A DNA stretch of 64,000 nt, taken from Gemmatimonas aurantiaca (lineage in GTDB: Bacteria > Gemmatimonadota > Gemmatimonadetes > Gemmatimonadales > Gemmatimonadaceae). The notes beneath the pieces were generated by a model that was not told the origin of the DNA, made no database searches, and worked only from the letters and a program-made list of their open reading frames with translations. Shown one piece after another: positions 36,838 to 45,900 of this stretch (position 1 is its first letter; each line of letters opens with the position of its first letter). Location: contig NZ_JBBCJO010000004.1 of assembly GCF_037190085.1 (NCBI RefSeq), positions 301,455-365,454 of the forward strand, given 5' to 3'. The translations under genes were made by a program, and so were the position numbers.

Positions 36838-37851
36838 TCAGAAGATGCGGATGTTGATGTACCGACGCGGGTTCTTCTTGACGTCCTCCACGAGCACACG
36901 CAGTTCCCGCACGAGCGAATCGCTCTGACGGTACAGGCCCGGATCGTTCATCATGAGGCCCAGCGTGCCGGTCGTGCCGTTGGCCTTGGTGAAGACGGAA
37001 TCGGCACGGGCGATCACGGTGGACAGATGCGCTTCGGTGCGATCGAGCTTCACCGTCATGTCGCGCAGGTTGGTGGTGGCCGTGAGCAATTCCCGGGCGG
37101 CCTGCTGCGAATGAGTGACGATCTGCTGCAATTCGCCGCGGCTCGTGGCCGAATCCATGCGCGTGGAGAACGTGTTGAGACGATCGGCCGCGGCGTTGAT
37201 GCGCGTGAGACCGACGTGCACGTCGCCACTGATCTGATCGAGATTCTTCGACTGGATGTCGATCGTGCGCGCGAGCACCGTCGAGAGATGCGCGAAGTTG
37301 CGGATCGATTCCCGCAGTTCTTTCGCCGCCGCGTCGTCGAACGCCACCTGCACCCGGTCGGCAACTTTGGCCACGTCCCCCGCCAGCCGTCCCGCCACCG
37401 TGGTGAGTTGTGCGATGTCGGGCATCACCGCGCCCGCCAGCGTATCGCCCGTCGTGCGCGCCTCGGCGATGGCCGCGCGCAACTCACGATCGGGCGGCAC
37501 ACCGGCCGCGGTGGTGATCGTCGCCTGCCATTCGCCGAAAAGACTGGAGGCCGCGAGCAGTACCACCGGATCGGGCGGGAGCTGCACATCGCGGTCGAGA
37601 CCGAGCGTGATCACCACCCAGCCCGGCGCTCCCAACGCGACCGATTCCACGCGTCCCGACCGCACGCCACGAATCACGACCGGGTTGCCGAGGGCCACCC
37701 CGCCCACTTCACGACTGCGGACCACCAGTTGCTGCTTGCGGTTGCCGAGGTCGGCCTGCTTCACCCACAGCACGGCCGCCACCAGCAGCACCGTCACCAC
37801 GAGCACGGTGAGACCGACCACGAAGTCACTGGTCCGTCGGGTGGTGGTCAT
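36838..37851 (-). CDS. mlaD: MlaD-like MCE protein
   Basis: Lipid-binding periplasmic component of an Mla-type phospholipid transporter, 337 residues. One N-terminal transmembrane helix (FVVGLTVLVVTVLLVAAVLW) precedes one MCE domain (about 40-120: VVRSREVGGVALGNPVVIRG). A long helical region then follows (about 140-290), as in proteins that form a needle or tunnel across the periplasm. It lies downstream of mlaE, separated by a 128-bp spacer filled with short tandem repeats. No mlaF ATPase gene is nearby. Confidence 0.9.
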   Translation of the reverse strand: MTTTRRTSDFVVGLTVLVVTVLLVAAVLWVKQADLGNRKQQLVVRSREVGGVALGNPVVIRGVRSGRVESVALGAPGWVVITLGLDRDVQLPPDPVVLLAASSLFGEWQATITTAAGVPPDRELRAAIAEARTTGDTLAGAVMPDIAQLTTVAGRLAGDVAKVADRVQVAFDDAAAKELRESIRNFAHLSTVLARTIDIQSKNLDQISGDVHVGLTRINAAADRLNTFSTRMDSATSRGELQQIVTHSQQAARELLTATTNLRDMTVKLDRTEAHLSTVIARADSVFTKANGTTGTLGLMMNDPGLYRQSDSLVRELRVLVEDVKKNPRRYINIRIF

Positions 37852-37890
37852 GAGAGCAGGAGACGAAGACGCATGGAAGACCCGGGGAAA

Positions 37891-37970
37891 ACGATCAGCA
37901 AACGATCAGCAGGCGATCAGCGAACGATGACAAGCGATAACGAATGATGACGAATGATGACGAACGATGA
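37891..37970. repeat. Short tandem repeats upstream of mlaD
   Basis: Three units of 11 bp (ACGATCAGC-type, from 37891) followed by three units of 10 bp (CGAATGATGA, CGAATGATGA, CGAACGATGA, 37941-37970). They fill most of the spacer between mlaE and the mlaD start, on the 5' side of mlaD. Confidence 0.85.
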
Positions 37971-37979
37971 ATACCACGA

Positions 37980-38816
37980 TCACCGCAGGGTGCGCCCCGT
38001 CAACCAGACGAGTGCCCAGAAGGCATCGAGCACCAGAATCATGACGGCCGAGATGACGACCGCACGGGTGGCTCCGCGTCCGACGCCCTGGGCACCACCC
38101 TGCGTGTCGAGACCCGCCCGGCATCCGATCAGTGCCACCGCCGCGCCGAAACTCGCCGACTTCACGAGGCCGTAGCGCACATCGAACGTCTGGAAGAAGA
38201 GCCGCACCCCTTTCACGAACTGGGGCGTCGTGATGTCCAGCAGCGCGAGCGATGCGACCCACCCTGAGAGTACCCCGACGAGCATCGCCGTGCCCACGAC
38301 GATGGGAAACATCGCGGCCGACGCGAGCACCCGCGGCACCACGAGGTGACTCATCGGGTCGAACGTCAGTGTTTCGAGGGCGTCGATCTGTTCGGTCACC
38401 CGCATCGTCCCGAGTTCCGCCGCGATGTTGGCGCCCACGCGCCCGGCGAGCGCCAGCCCGGTGAGCACCGGCGCGAGTTCGAGCACCACGGTCTTCTGTA
38501 CCAGCGTGCCCACGAAGTAGGGTGGCACCAGATCGCCCACGCTGTAACTCGCCAGCAGGGCCAGCACGATGCCGGTGAACAGCGCGATGAACATGCCGAT
38601 GGGCAACGATTCCACACCCAGCGTGCGTGCATGCGTGGAGAACTCCGGCACCCACTGCGCCGTGTCCTTCATCGCGCGGATGGTGTCCAGGACGAAACGT
38701 GCGCCGGTACCCACCGGCTCGACGAGTCGCCGCGTCACACCGCCGAGCGCCGTGATGCGACGATGCACCCGCGCGCCCGGGCCGCCGGCGTCCGGCAGGG
38801 GAACCGTCACGGCCAT
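37980..38816 (-). CDS. mlaE: MlaE-like ABC transporter permease
   Basis: Inner-membrane permease of an Mla-type lipid transporter, 278 residues from the ATG at 38816. The MlaE signature region is visible: ALLASYSVGDLVPPYFVG, LELAPVLTGLALAGRVGANI, AAELGTMRVTEQIDALE and the following helices. The start overlaps the end of the MgtC-like gene by 10 bp. The mlaD gene follows. The ATPase partner MlaF must be encoded elsewhere. An upstream open frame of 180 more codons is out of frame with the MgtC-like gene and is rejected. Confidence 0.93.
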   Translation of the reverse strand: MAVTVPLPDAGGPGARVHRRITALGGVTRRLVEPVGTGARFVLDTIRAMKDTAQWVPEFSTHARTLGVESLPIGMFIALFTGIVLALLASYSVGDLVPPYFVGTLVQKTVVLELAPVLTGLALAGRVGANIAAELGTMRVTEQIDALETLTFDPMSHLVVPRVLASAAMFPIVVGTAMLVGVLSGWVASLALLDITTPQFVKGVRLFFQTFDVRYGLVKSASFGAAVALIGCRAGLDTQGGAQGVGRGATRAVVISAVMILVLDAFWALVWLTGRTLR

Positions 38817-40123
38817 CCGAGCGCGACACCGAAGCCGGCCGCGGCGGCCCACGCCGCCCGACCAGCAGCGGCACGCCGCCGATACCGCGGAGCCCCGAGT
38901 ATGAGCACGAGCGCGAGTTTGAGCATGGTATTCGACAATACGCCGATGCCCATCGCCGCGGCAGCGATGCGCACATGCGCGTCGTCGGCGCCGTAGCGTG
39001 CCATGGACACCGTCAACGCGTCGACATCGGTGAGTCCGAGCAGCGTGGCCGACGCGAGCACGCCGGTTTCCCCCGCTGCGCGTTGCACCCAGGCCACCAC
39101 GAACAGCACGAGCTGAAACGCCACGGCCATCTGCAGGGAGGACCACAACCCCAGCGGATTCTCCCCGAGGCCGGCCGCCACCCCTGCCTGACCCACTTGC
39201 GACCGCCCCCGGGTGCCGCGTTCCCGCCAGAGCACGAAGCCGATCAGGATCAGGCCGGTGAGCAGGGCCGGGCCGAGTATGAGGGTGGCCGCGACGCCCA
39301 CGGCCGGCTGCAGCATGGTGGAAATGATCAGCACCCGCGGCACCAGCACCGTGCACGCCGCCACCACACCGAGGGCGAGCGGAAGGGCCAGCGTTTCACC
39401 GGCGTCATCGCGGCTGCGCCGGCTGAACGTCAGCGTCACCGCGGTCGACGAGACCAGTCCACCGAGCAATCCCGTCACGGCCAACCCTCGCGTCTCGCCG
39501 ATCACCCGGCGCGCCACGTAGCCCGCGAAGTTGAGCGCGGAAAAAATCAGGACGACGATCCAGAGCTGACGGGGCTGGAACGCGTCGTATGGACCGAATG
39601 CGCCGCCGGGAATGAGTGGCAGGATGACCAGGGCGAGCACCGCGAACTGCAGCGCGGCGCGCATTTCATGGGGAGCCACCCGCGTCAGGGCCTGCTGGAG
39701 CTGCGATTTCTCGGCCAGCAGCAACACGACCACCGCAGCCGCGGCACTGGCGGCGGTCCGGAAACCCAGCCCCGAGGTGACACCGAGCGCCACGACCAGC
39801 AGGGCCACGACCTCGGTGGTGCTGTCGGTGGACGTGCCCGGACGTCGCATGGCGGTCACGTAGGCCGCCACCACGAACGCCAGCGCGCCGGCGATGAGCA
39901 GCGAACCCGCCGCCACCCCGCCGAACGCCCCCACGATGTGCTGATCGAGTCGCAGGAACCACCCTGCGAACCCGCCGATCGCACCGAGCAGGGCGAACGT
40001 GCGCGCACCCCCGAACCGACCGTCAGGCCCCTGAGTGTGCCCCGACCACTCCCGCTCGACGCCGACGGCCAGCCCCACGAGGGTCGCCACGAGCAGATCG
40101 AAGGCAAGAGGCAAGTCGAGCAT
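38807..40123 (-). CDS. MgtC/SapB and DUF4010 membrane protein
   Basis: Protein of 438 residues with about a dozen hydrophobic helices. The N-terminal MgtC/SapB domain (LLVATLVGLAVGVEREW, FGGARTFALLGAIGGFAGW) is joined to a DUF4010-type C-terminal half (LVILPLIPGGAFGPYDAF, GGLVSSTAVTLTFSRRS). The family is widespread, and its substrate is unknown; MgtC itself is linked to magnesium limitation and ATP synthase control. It diverges from the ArsR-methyltransferase gene over 98 bp that hold a palindromic operator, so it may share its control. It overlaps mlaE by 10 bp. Confidence 0.88.
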   Translation of the reverse strand: MLDLPLAFDLLVATLVGLAVGVEREWSGHTQGPDGRFGGARTFALLGAIGGFAGWFLRLDQHIVGAFGGVAAGSLLIAGALAFVVAAYVTAMRRPGTSTDSTTEVVALLVVALGVTSGLGFRTAASAAAAVVVLLLAEKSQLQQALTRVAPHEMRAALQFAVLALVILPLIPGGAFGPYDAFQPRQLWIVVLIFSALNFAGYVARRVIGETRGLAVTGLLGGLVSSTAVTLTFSRRSRDDAGETLALPLALGVVAACTVLVPRVLIISTMLQPAVGVAATLILGPALLTGLILIGFVLWRERGTRGRSQVGQAGVAAGLGENPLGLWSSLQMAVAFQLVLFVVAWVQRAAGETGVLASATLLGLTDVDALTVSMARYGADDAHVRIAAAAMGIGVLSNTMLKLALVLILGAPRYRRRAAAGRAAWAAAAGFGVALGWP

Positions 40124-40186
40124 ACCGGCAACGTACTGTGGGACCCGGCCGGCGCGAGAGGGGAAAGCCCTTCGGGTTTTGCAGAC

Positions 40187-40212
40187 TATCCTTTCATCCG
40201 GATGGTCGGATA
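40187..40212. promoter_or_regulatory. 26-bp palindromic operator
   Basis: Outer arms TATCC/GGATA and inner CATCCGGATG are perfectly symmetrical, with only the 3-bp TTT/GTC spacers unmatched. It overlaps the -10 TATATT (40211-40216) of the ArsR-type gene and should block its transcription when bound. That -10 box ends five bases before the ATG at 40222, so the mRNA is probably leaderless. Confidence 0.75.
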
Positions 40213-40221
40213 TATTGAAGA

Positions 40222-41187
40222 ATGACCACGCCGCGCCTGCCCATTCATGATCGTATGGCCGAGCTTGCTGACCCGACCCGCAGCCGGTTGCTGGCCGCGC
40301 TCGATCGGCACGAGCTCACCGTGGGCGAACTGGCGTCGGCGCTGCAGTTGCCGCAGAGCACGGTCAGCCGGCATCTGCGCATCCTGGCCGACCAGGGGTG
40401 GATTGCGTCGCGCGCCGAGGGAGCGAGCCGGTGGTATCGTCGCCAGCCGCAGCTCGACGCCGGCATGCTGGCCCTGTGGGGGCTCGTGCGCGACGCCTTT
40501 GCGGCCACACCGGCGGCGTTGCAGGACGCGGCGCGGGTGGACGCCGTGCTCGCCGCGAGACGCACCGTCACGCAGACGTTCTTCGCCACGGCCAGCGCCG
40601 AATGGGATGCGCTCAGGGCCGAACTTTTTGGTGTGCGTGCCGATCTGCTGGCCTCGCTGGCGTTGCTCGACCCGTCGCTCGTGGTGGGAGATCTGGGTTG
40701 CGGTACGGGCACGCTCAGCGCGGCCCTCGCGCCGCATGTCTCGAAGGTGTACGCCGTCGATGCGTCACCGGCGATGCTGGCCACCGCGGCGGGACGCGTG
40801 GCCACATTCGACAATGTCGATGTCGCCGAGGGCACGCTCGAAGCGCTGCCGCTGGGCGACCATGTGCTGGATGTCGCCGTGATGATGCTCGTGCTGCATC
40901 ACGTGGCCGATCCGGTGCGCGCGTTCCGCGAAGTGCATCGGGTGCTGCGCCCCGGTGGACGCCTGCTGCTGGTGGACATGCGTCCGCACACCCACGAGCG
41001 CTATCACGAGACCATGGGTCATGTGTGGCTCGGCTTTGCCGCGGAGACGCTGACCACCTGGCTGGAAGACACGGGCTTCGTTTCGGTGCGGTATGCGCCG
41101 CTGCCCGTGGATCCCGCGGCCACCGGCCCCGCTCTCTTCACGTGCACGGCCATCATGATGCCCGCACCGGCGCTGGTGATGGCCTGA
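40222..41187 (+). CDS. ArsR-type regulator fused to SAM-dependent methyltransferase
   Basis: Protein of 321 residues. Residues about 1-85 form a winged helix (LADPTRSRLLAALDRHELTV, LPQSTVSRHLRILADQGWI). Residues about 140-300 form a class I methyltransferase-like domain with motif I VVGDLGCGTGTLSAAL and the DMRPHTHERYHETMGH segment. The gene directly precedes ahcY. Regulators of this fused type that control S-adenosylhomocysteine recycling (SahR-like) are known in other bacteria; the fit in domain order and neighbour makes that the best guess, with SAM or SAH as ligand. The 26-bp palindrome over its own promoter suggests autoregulation. Confidence 0.88.
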   Translation: MTTPRLPIHDRMAELADPTRSRLLAALDRHELTVGELASALQLPQSTVSRHLRILADQGWIASRAEGASRWYRRQPQLDAGMLALWGLVRDAFAATPAALQDAARVDAVLAARRTVTQTFFATASAEWDALRAELFGVRADLLASLALLDPSLVVGDLGCGTGTLSAALAPHVSKVYAVDASPAMLATAAGRVATFDNVDVAEGTLEALPLGDHVLDVAVMMLVLHHVADPVRAFREVHRVLRPGGRLLLVDMRPHTHERYHETMGHVWLGFAAETLTTWLEDTGFVSVRYAPLPVDPAATGPALFTCTAIMMPAPALVMA

Positions 41188-41227
41188 TGCCGATGTCCCG
41201 ATGCTGATATTGATGCCGATGTCCCGA
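41185..41227. repeat. 17-bp direct repeat at a stop codon
   Basis: TGATGCCGATGTCCCGA occurs at 41185-41201 and again at 41211-41227. The first copy begins with the TGA stop of the regulator gene. No hairpin is formed. Confidence 0.8.
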
Positions 41228-41295
41228 ACGTGACGTCCTGACTGTTCTCCCCGCTTCATTCTCTCTTCAACTTCACAGATACCAGGATACTGGCC

Positions 41296-42786
41296 ATGGC
41301 CACTTCCGTCATGACTGAACACGGCGTCGCGTTGGTGACGTCGCTCGATCGCCCCACCTTCGCCGTGCGCGACCTTTCGCTGGCCGAATGGGGACGCAAG
41401 GAAATCCGTCTGGCCGAGCAGGAGATGCCGGGACTGATGGCGCTGCGTGCGGAGTATGCGGGCAAGTCGCCGCTGAAAGGCGCGAAGATCATGGGTTCGC
41501 TGCATATGACGGTGCAGACGGCCGTGCTCATCGAAACGCTGGTGGCGCTCGGCGCCGATGTGCGGTGGGTGTCGTGCAACATCTTCTCCACGCAGGATCA
41601 CGCCGCTGCCGCGGTGGCCGTGGGTCCGAACGGCACCACCGAAAAGCCGCAGGGCACGCCGGTGTTCGCGTGGAAGGGGGAGACGCTCGAGGAGTACTGG
41701 TGGTGCACGGAGCAGGCGCTGATGTGGCCCGATGGCACGGGCCCGAATCTACTGCTCGACGACGGTGGTGATGCCACGCTGCTGGTGCACCGCGGCGCCG
41801 AGTACGAGAAGAGCGGCACGGTGCCGTCGTTCGACAGCGACAACGAACCGGAAGAGTGGGGCGTGATTCTCGATCTGCTGCGCACCGAACAGCAGCGGAA
41901 TCCGGGGCGCTGGACGAAGGTGCTGGCCGGCATTCGCGGCGTGTCGGAAGAGACCACCACGGGTGTGCACCGGCTGTACGAGATGGAGAAGGCGGGCACC
42001 CTCGCGTTCCCGGCCATCAACGTCAACGATGCCGTGACGAAGTCGAAGTTCGACAACCTGTACGGTTGCCGGCACTCGGTGGTGGACGGTCTCAATCGTG
42101 CGACCGACGTCATGCTCGCGGGCAAGATCGTCGTGGTGCTCGGCTACGGCGACGTGGGCAAGGGCTGCGCGCAGGCCCTCAAGGGGCAGGGCGCGCGTGT
42201 GGTGATCACCGAGATCGATCCCATCTGCGCGCTGCAGGCGGCGCTCGAGGGCTATCAGGTGACGACGCTGGACGACATCGTCGAGCAGGCGGACGTCTTC
42301 GTGTCAGCGACGGGCAACAAGAACGTCATCACCGTCGAGCACATGAGCCGGATGAAGGACAAGGCCATCGTGTCCAACATCGGGCACTTCGACAACGAGA
42401 TCGACATGGCCGGTCTCAAGAAGGTCGAAGGCATGAAGCGCGTGAACATCAAGCCGCAGTACGACGAGTTCCAGCTGCCGAGCGGCCGTTCCATTCTCGT
42501 GCTGGCCGAAGGCCGTCTGATGAACCTGGGTTGCGCGACGGGTCATCCGAGCTTCGTGATGAGCGCGTCGTTCACGAATCAGGTGCTGGCGCAGCTCGAG
42601 TTGCATGCCAACGCCGAGAAGTATGGCAAGCGGGTGTTCACGCTGCCCAAGCACCTCGACGAGAAGGTGGCGCGGCTGCATCTGGACAAGCTGGGCGTGA
42701 AGCTGACGACGCTGACCGCGGACCAGGCCTCGTACATTGGCGTGGACGTGAACGGGCCGTACAAGGCGGATCACTACAAGTACTGA
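41296..42786 (+). CDS. ahcY: S-adenosylhomocysteine hydrolase
   Basis: Splits S-adenosylhomocysteine into adenosine and homocysteine in the cytoplasm, removing the inhibitor of methyltransferases. It has 496 residues, the length of the bacterial form with the extra loop near residue 150-200 (EEWGVILDLLRTEQQ). NAD-binding GYGDVGKG is at about 282-289. Substrate and cofactor blocks are IFSTQDHAAAA, FPAINVNDAVTKSKFDN and the C-terminal YKADHYKY. AGGA lies about 9 bases before the ATG. It is 108 bp after the SahR-like regulator, with a hairpin repeat (B1) downstream. Confidence 0.97.
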   Translation: MATSVMTEHGVALVTSLDRPTFAVRDLSLAEWGRKEIRLAEQEMPGLMALRAEYAGKSPLKGAKIMGSLHMTVQTAVLIETLVALGADVRWVSCNIFSTQDHAAAAVAVGPNGTTEKPQGTPVFAWKGETLEEYWWCTEQALMWPDGTGPNLLLDDGGDATLLVHRGAEYEKSGTVPSFDSDNEPEEWGVILDLLRTEQQRNPGRWTKVLAGIRGVSEETTTGVHRLYEMEKAGTLAFPAINVNDAVTKSKFDNLYGCRHSVVDGLNRATDVMLAGKIVVVLGYGDVGKGCAQALKGQGARVVITEIDPICALQAALEGYQVTTLDDIVEQADVFVSATGNKNVITVEHMSRMKDKAIVSNIGHFDNEIDMAGLKKVEGMKRVNIKPQYDEFQLPSGRSILVLAEGRLMNLGCATGHPSFVMSASFTNQVLAQLELHANAEKYGKRVFTLPKHLDEKVARLHLDKLGVKLTTLTADQASYIGVDVNGPYKADHYKY

Positions 42787-42806
42787 GTTCGGAGATCAGA
42801 TGACTG

Positions 42807-42931
42807 CCTTGCCGCGGATGACGCGGATGGGGCGGAAACAGCACGGATACAACTCCCGATGAGCAAGTCCTGCGTTGCTCCCCGTTTTCATCCGTGCTGT
42901 TTCCGGGCCATCCGCGTCATCCGCGGCGAGG
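42807..42931. repeat. Family B hairpin repeat, copy B1
   Basis: Arms 42807-42848 and 42890-42931, 42 bp each, 39 of 42 complementary. The left arm contains GCCGCGGATGACGCGGATGG. The loop is 41 bp. It lies between the convergent ahcY and TonB receptor genes, 20 bp after the ahcY stop and 27 bp from the other gene's stop. Confidence 0.85.
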
Positions 42932-42958
42932 TTTTTTGCTGTTGGCCCTTTCTCCGGG

Positions 42959-45900
42959 CTATCGCGTCACGGACATGGTGTTCGATCCCGGCTGTCCGCC
43001 CACCCGCGGCCGGTTGTGCACCAGGGGCACCGGATAACCGAACGTCCATTGTGCCCGCAGCCGCTCCTGCCTGGTCACGCTGATCATGTTGTTGAACATC
43101 GGCATGAGTTCGCGTTGCTGGGGGTTCACGATTTCCTGCGCGATGTCGACCTGCTCCCAGAAAATCGGCCAGTAGAGCTTTGTCGTGGCCTGCACACTGT
43201 CGAGTGCCGCCTTGCCGGCCGCGCCGTCGGGCTGCGCGGCGAGGAACCGGCCCAGTGGCACGTACAGTTCGCGGACCCGCGCCGAATAGACGCTGTCGGC
43301 GGTGAGCAATCGCGTGATCTGATCCCTGGTGAGGAACAGTGAATCGCTCTCGGCCAGCAGGATGCGGTGCAGATTGGACGTGCGGTCGAGATACAGCGCC
43401 GCAATGGAATCGGCGCCGCGGCGGGACCAGGTGGTCTTGTTGGTCGCCTTGTCGCGTGTCTTCACGGGTTCGATGGCACGACGCAGCGTCTGCAGCTCGT
43501 AGGGCGTGGAGAGGCCGATGGACACATCCATCACCACCCGGAAGGGCACGCGCGAGAGTGTGCGGAAAGCACGGGTGTCACCGAAGCGCGGGTTCACATC
43601 GTATCGGAAGCGCTGATTGGCGGCGTCGAACCCACGCGGCACGAGCAGCACCGGATCGGGCGAGGCCTGGGTGCCCCACCCCCGCAGACCGTCCGCGCCG
43701 TGCAACAACTGATCGAGACCGGCCAGCGGATTTTCGAACATCACATTCATCTGGACGAACCGGCCCCCGATACGCGGCAGCGGTGGACGATACATGAGGT
43801 TCATCTGCTGCGTCCACGGACCACGGCAGCTCTGCCGGTCGGCCACCGTCCCGACCTGCGATTCGAGACAACTCCGGATGTTGGTCGGCGCCGATGCCAG
43901 CAGCGCCTGCATCTGCGCGCGCGTGGACGCGTCGGTATCGGCGGTGGGACTCGGGACGAACGCGCGGTCGTTCGCCCGGCCGTCCCCATCGATGTCGCTG
44001 CGCACGATGGGGGTGAACGGCGTACCCGACTGGAATCGCGTGAACATGGTGAACACCCCCACCTTGGGCACGGTGGTGCTGGCCTGGAACACGAAGGCAT
44101 GACGCGCGTCGTTCGTACCCGATGCCCATTCGCGCTCGCGGGGATCACCGAAGTTGCCACCATCGCTGCCGCGGAACTGCTGACGGACCTGCTGGATGGT
44201 GTACGAGGCCGAGAACATCACGGAAGCAGGCCCGCGGCGTCTCCGGAACACCTCGGGCTGCAATGTGGTCGTGAGCTGATGACCGTAGCCGCGCAGATCG
44301 CTCGTGCGCAGTGACACCCGTCCGTATTCGGGACTGATGCGCGATTCACGCGGCGACACCGCACCCGACCCCGCATCGATGCTGGAGGGTGTGACGTACA
44401 TGGGCCGGCCACCTTCCTGCGCCAGCGTGAAACGGCTTGCGCCGGAGAAATTCGCGTCGAGCGTGCTGGGCTGCGACAGATCGTACGACGACAGGCCGTC
44501 GACGCGCAGGAGAAATCCCTTCAGCGCCGCGGCCCAGCCGAGGGAAGCCCGCCAACTGCGCGGCACGTCGAACGAGGGATCGACCAGTGACACCGCGGGG
44601 GCGCGTTCGGCCAACACACCCGAACCATCCGTGCAGGACGTCGGCAGCGAAGCCGAACCGCCGGCGAGCGCCTGCCAGTCGGGAACCGGTACCGCACTGC
44701 CCACACACGACAGGGCAATCGTGCTGCCGGCCAGACCGGCGTTCACCATGGCGTCGGCCAGCATGCCCGGACGATAGAGATCGCGGAACTCGCCGATGCC
44801 ACCACGGATGATGCCCATCGTGTTGCGATACCAGCTTCCCGACCCGTTGTTGAACTGCCCGTTGCCGTTCTCGCGTGAGCGCGAATAGGTGTAGCTGAAC
44901 CCCACGCGGGGCGAGACGTGCAGGTGGCTTGGCGCCACACCCGTTCGCACACCGAGTGCCTGTTCCAGCGCGACATTCTCTGGCGGCGTGTCGCCGAAGC
45001 GATTGCCCTCCAGGCGGGCACCGGCCAGCGTGCTGAACCAGCGATTGGGATTCCACTGATGCGAGAAGGCCAGTGCCGCGTTGTACGCGCTCGCCTCGCG
45101 CACCGGTTGCGACAGCGTACGGTTGTACGACGCCGGACGATTGGCGGCGAGATCGGCCAGCGACATGAACGTGTACTGTCCCAGCGCATTGGGGCGGCCT
45201 TCCTGCGTGAGTCCATCACCACGAATCCACGCCGACGTCTTGAAGCGATGTTTGCGTCCCTGGGCATTCCAGACCATCTCGTTGGCCGCTTCCGCCGTCC
45301 ATCGTGTGTCGTTGGTGGCCATGAAGGGATTGCCGCCAAGCGAAACCGGCACGATGTCACTGACCGCGGCATCGGAGGCGGACCGCACGAGCACGGTGGC
45401 ACCCGGCAGATCGAGATAGGGATGCACCTGGTCCCGCACCCGACTGGCGGCGATGCGGTTCTGCATGAGGGTGAAATAGCCCTTGCCCACGTACTGGCTC
45501 TGCAGGAGTTGTGCGCCGATGGTCTGTTGCGTCTGTTTGCCTGCGGTGCCCGGTGCGCTCAGGGGGCCGAATCCGAGTGCGCCTTCACGGTTGAGGCCCG
45601 CATAGGTGGTGAGTGTGAGCGTGCGCAGCGTGTCGCGCACATCGTCCAGACGTCCGAGGAACGTGAGATTGTCCTGCACCCGACTGGATGGCACGCCGGT
45701 GCCGGCCAGCGGCAGGCCGAGAGCCGACGCCACGCTCTGCACACGTCGTGCGGAATCGGGCGAGAGACCGGCACGACGCAGCGCTTCGCCATCACTGCCA
45801 AGCAGCGTGGTGGGGTCGCTGGCCGTGCGTCCCACATCGAGCGCGATGTTGTAGGTGAGCGCGCGGCGGATGGCTTCACCATCGGCCCCCACACTGGCAC

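Noticed and set aside
37891..37970. CRISPR array
   Set aside because: Units of 10-11 bp with no spacers; simple tandem repeats.
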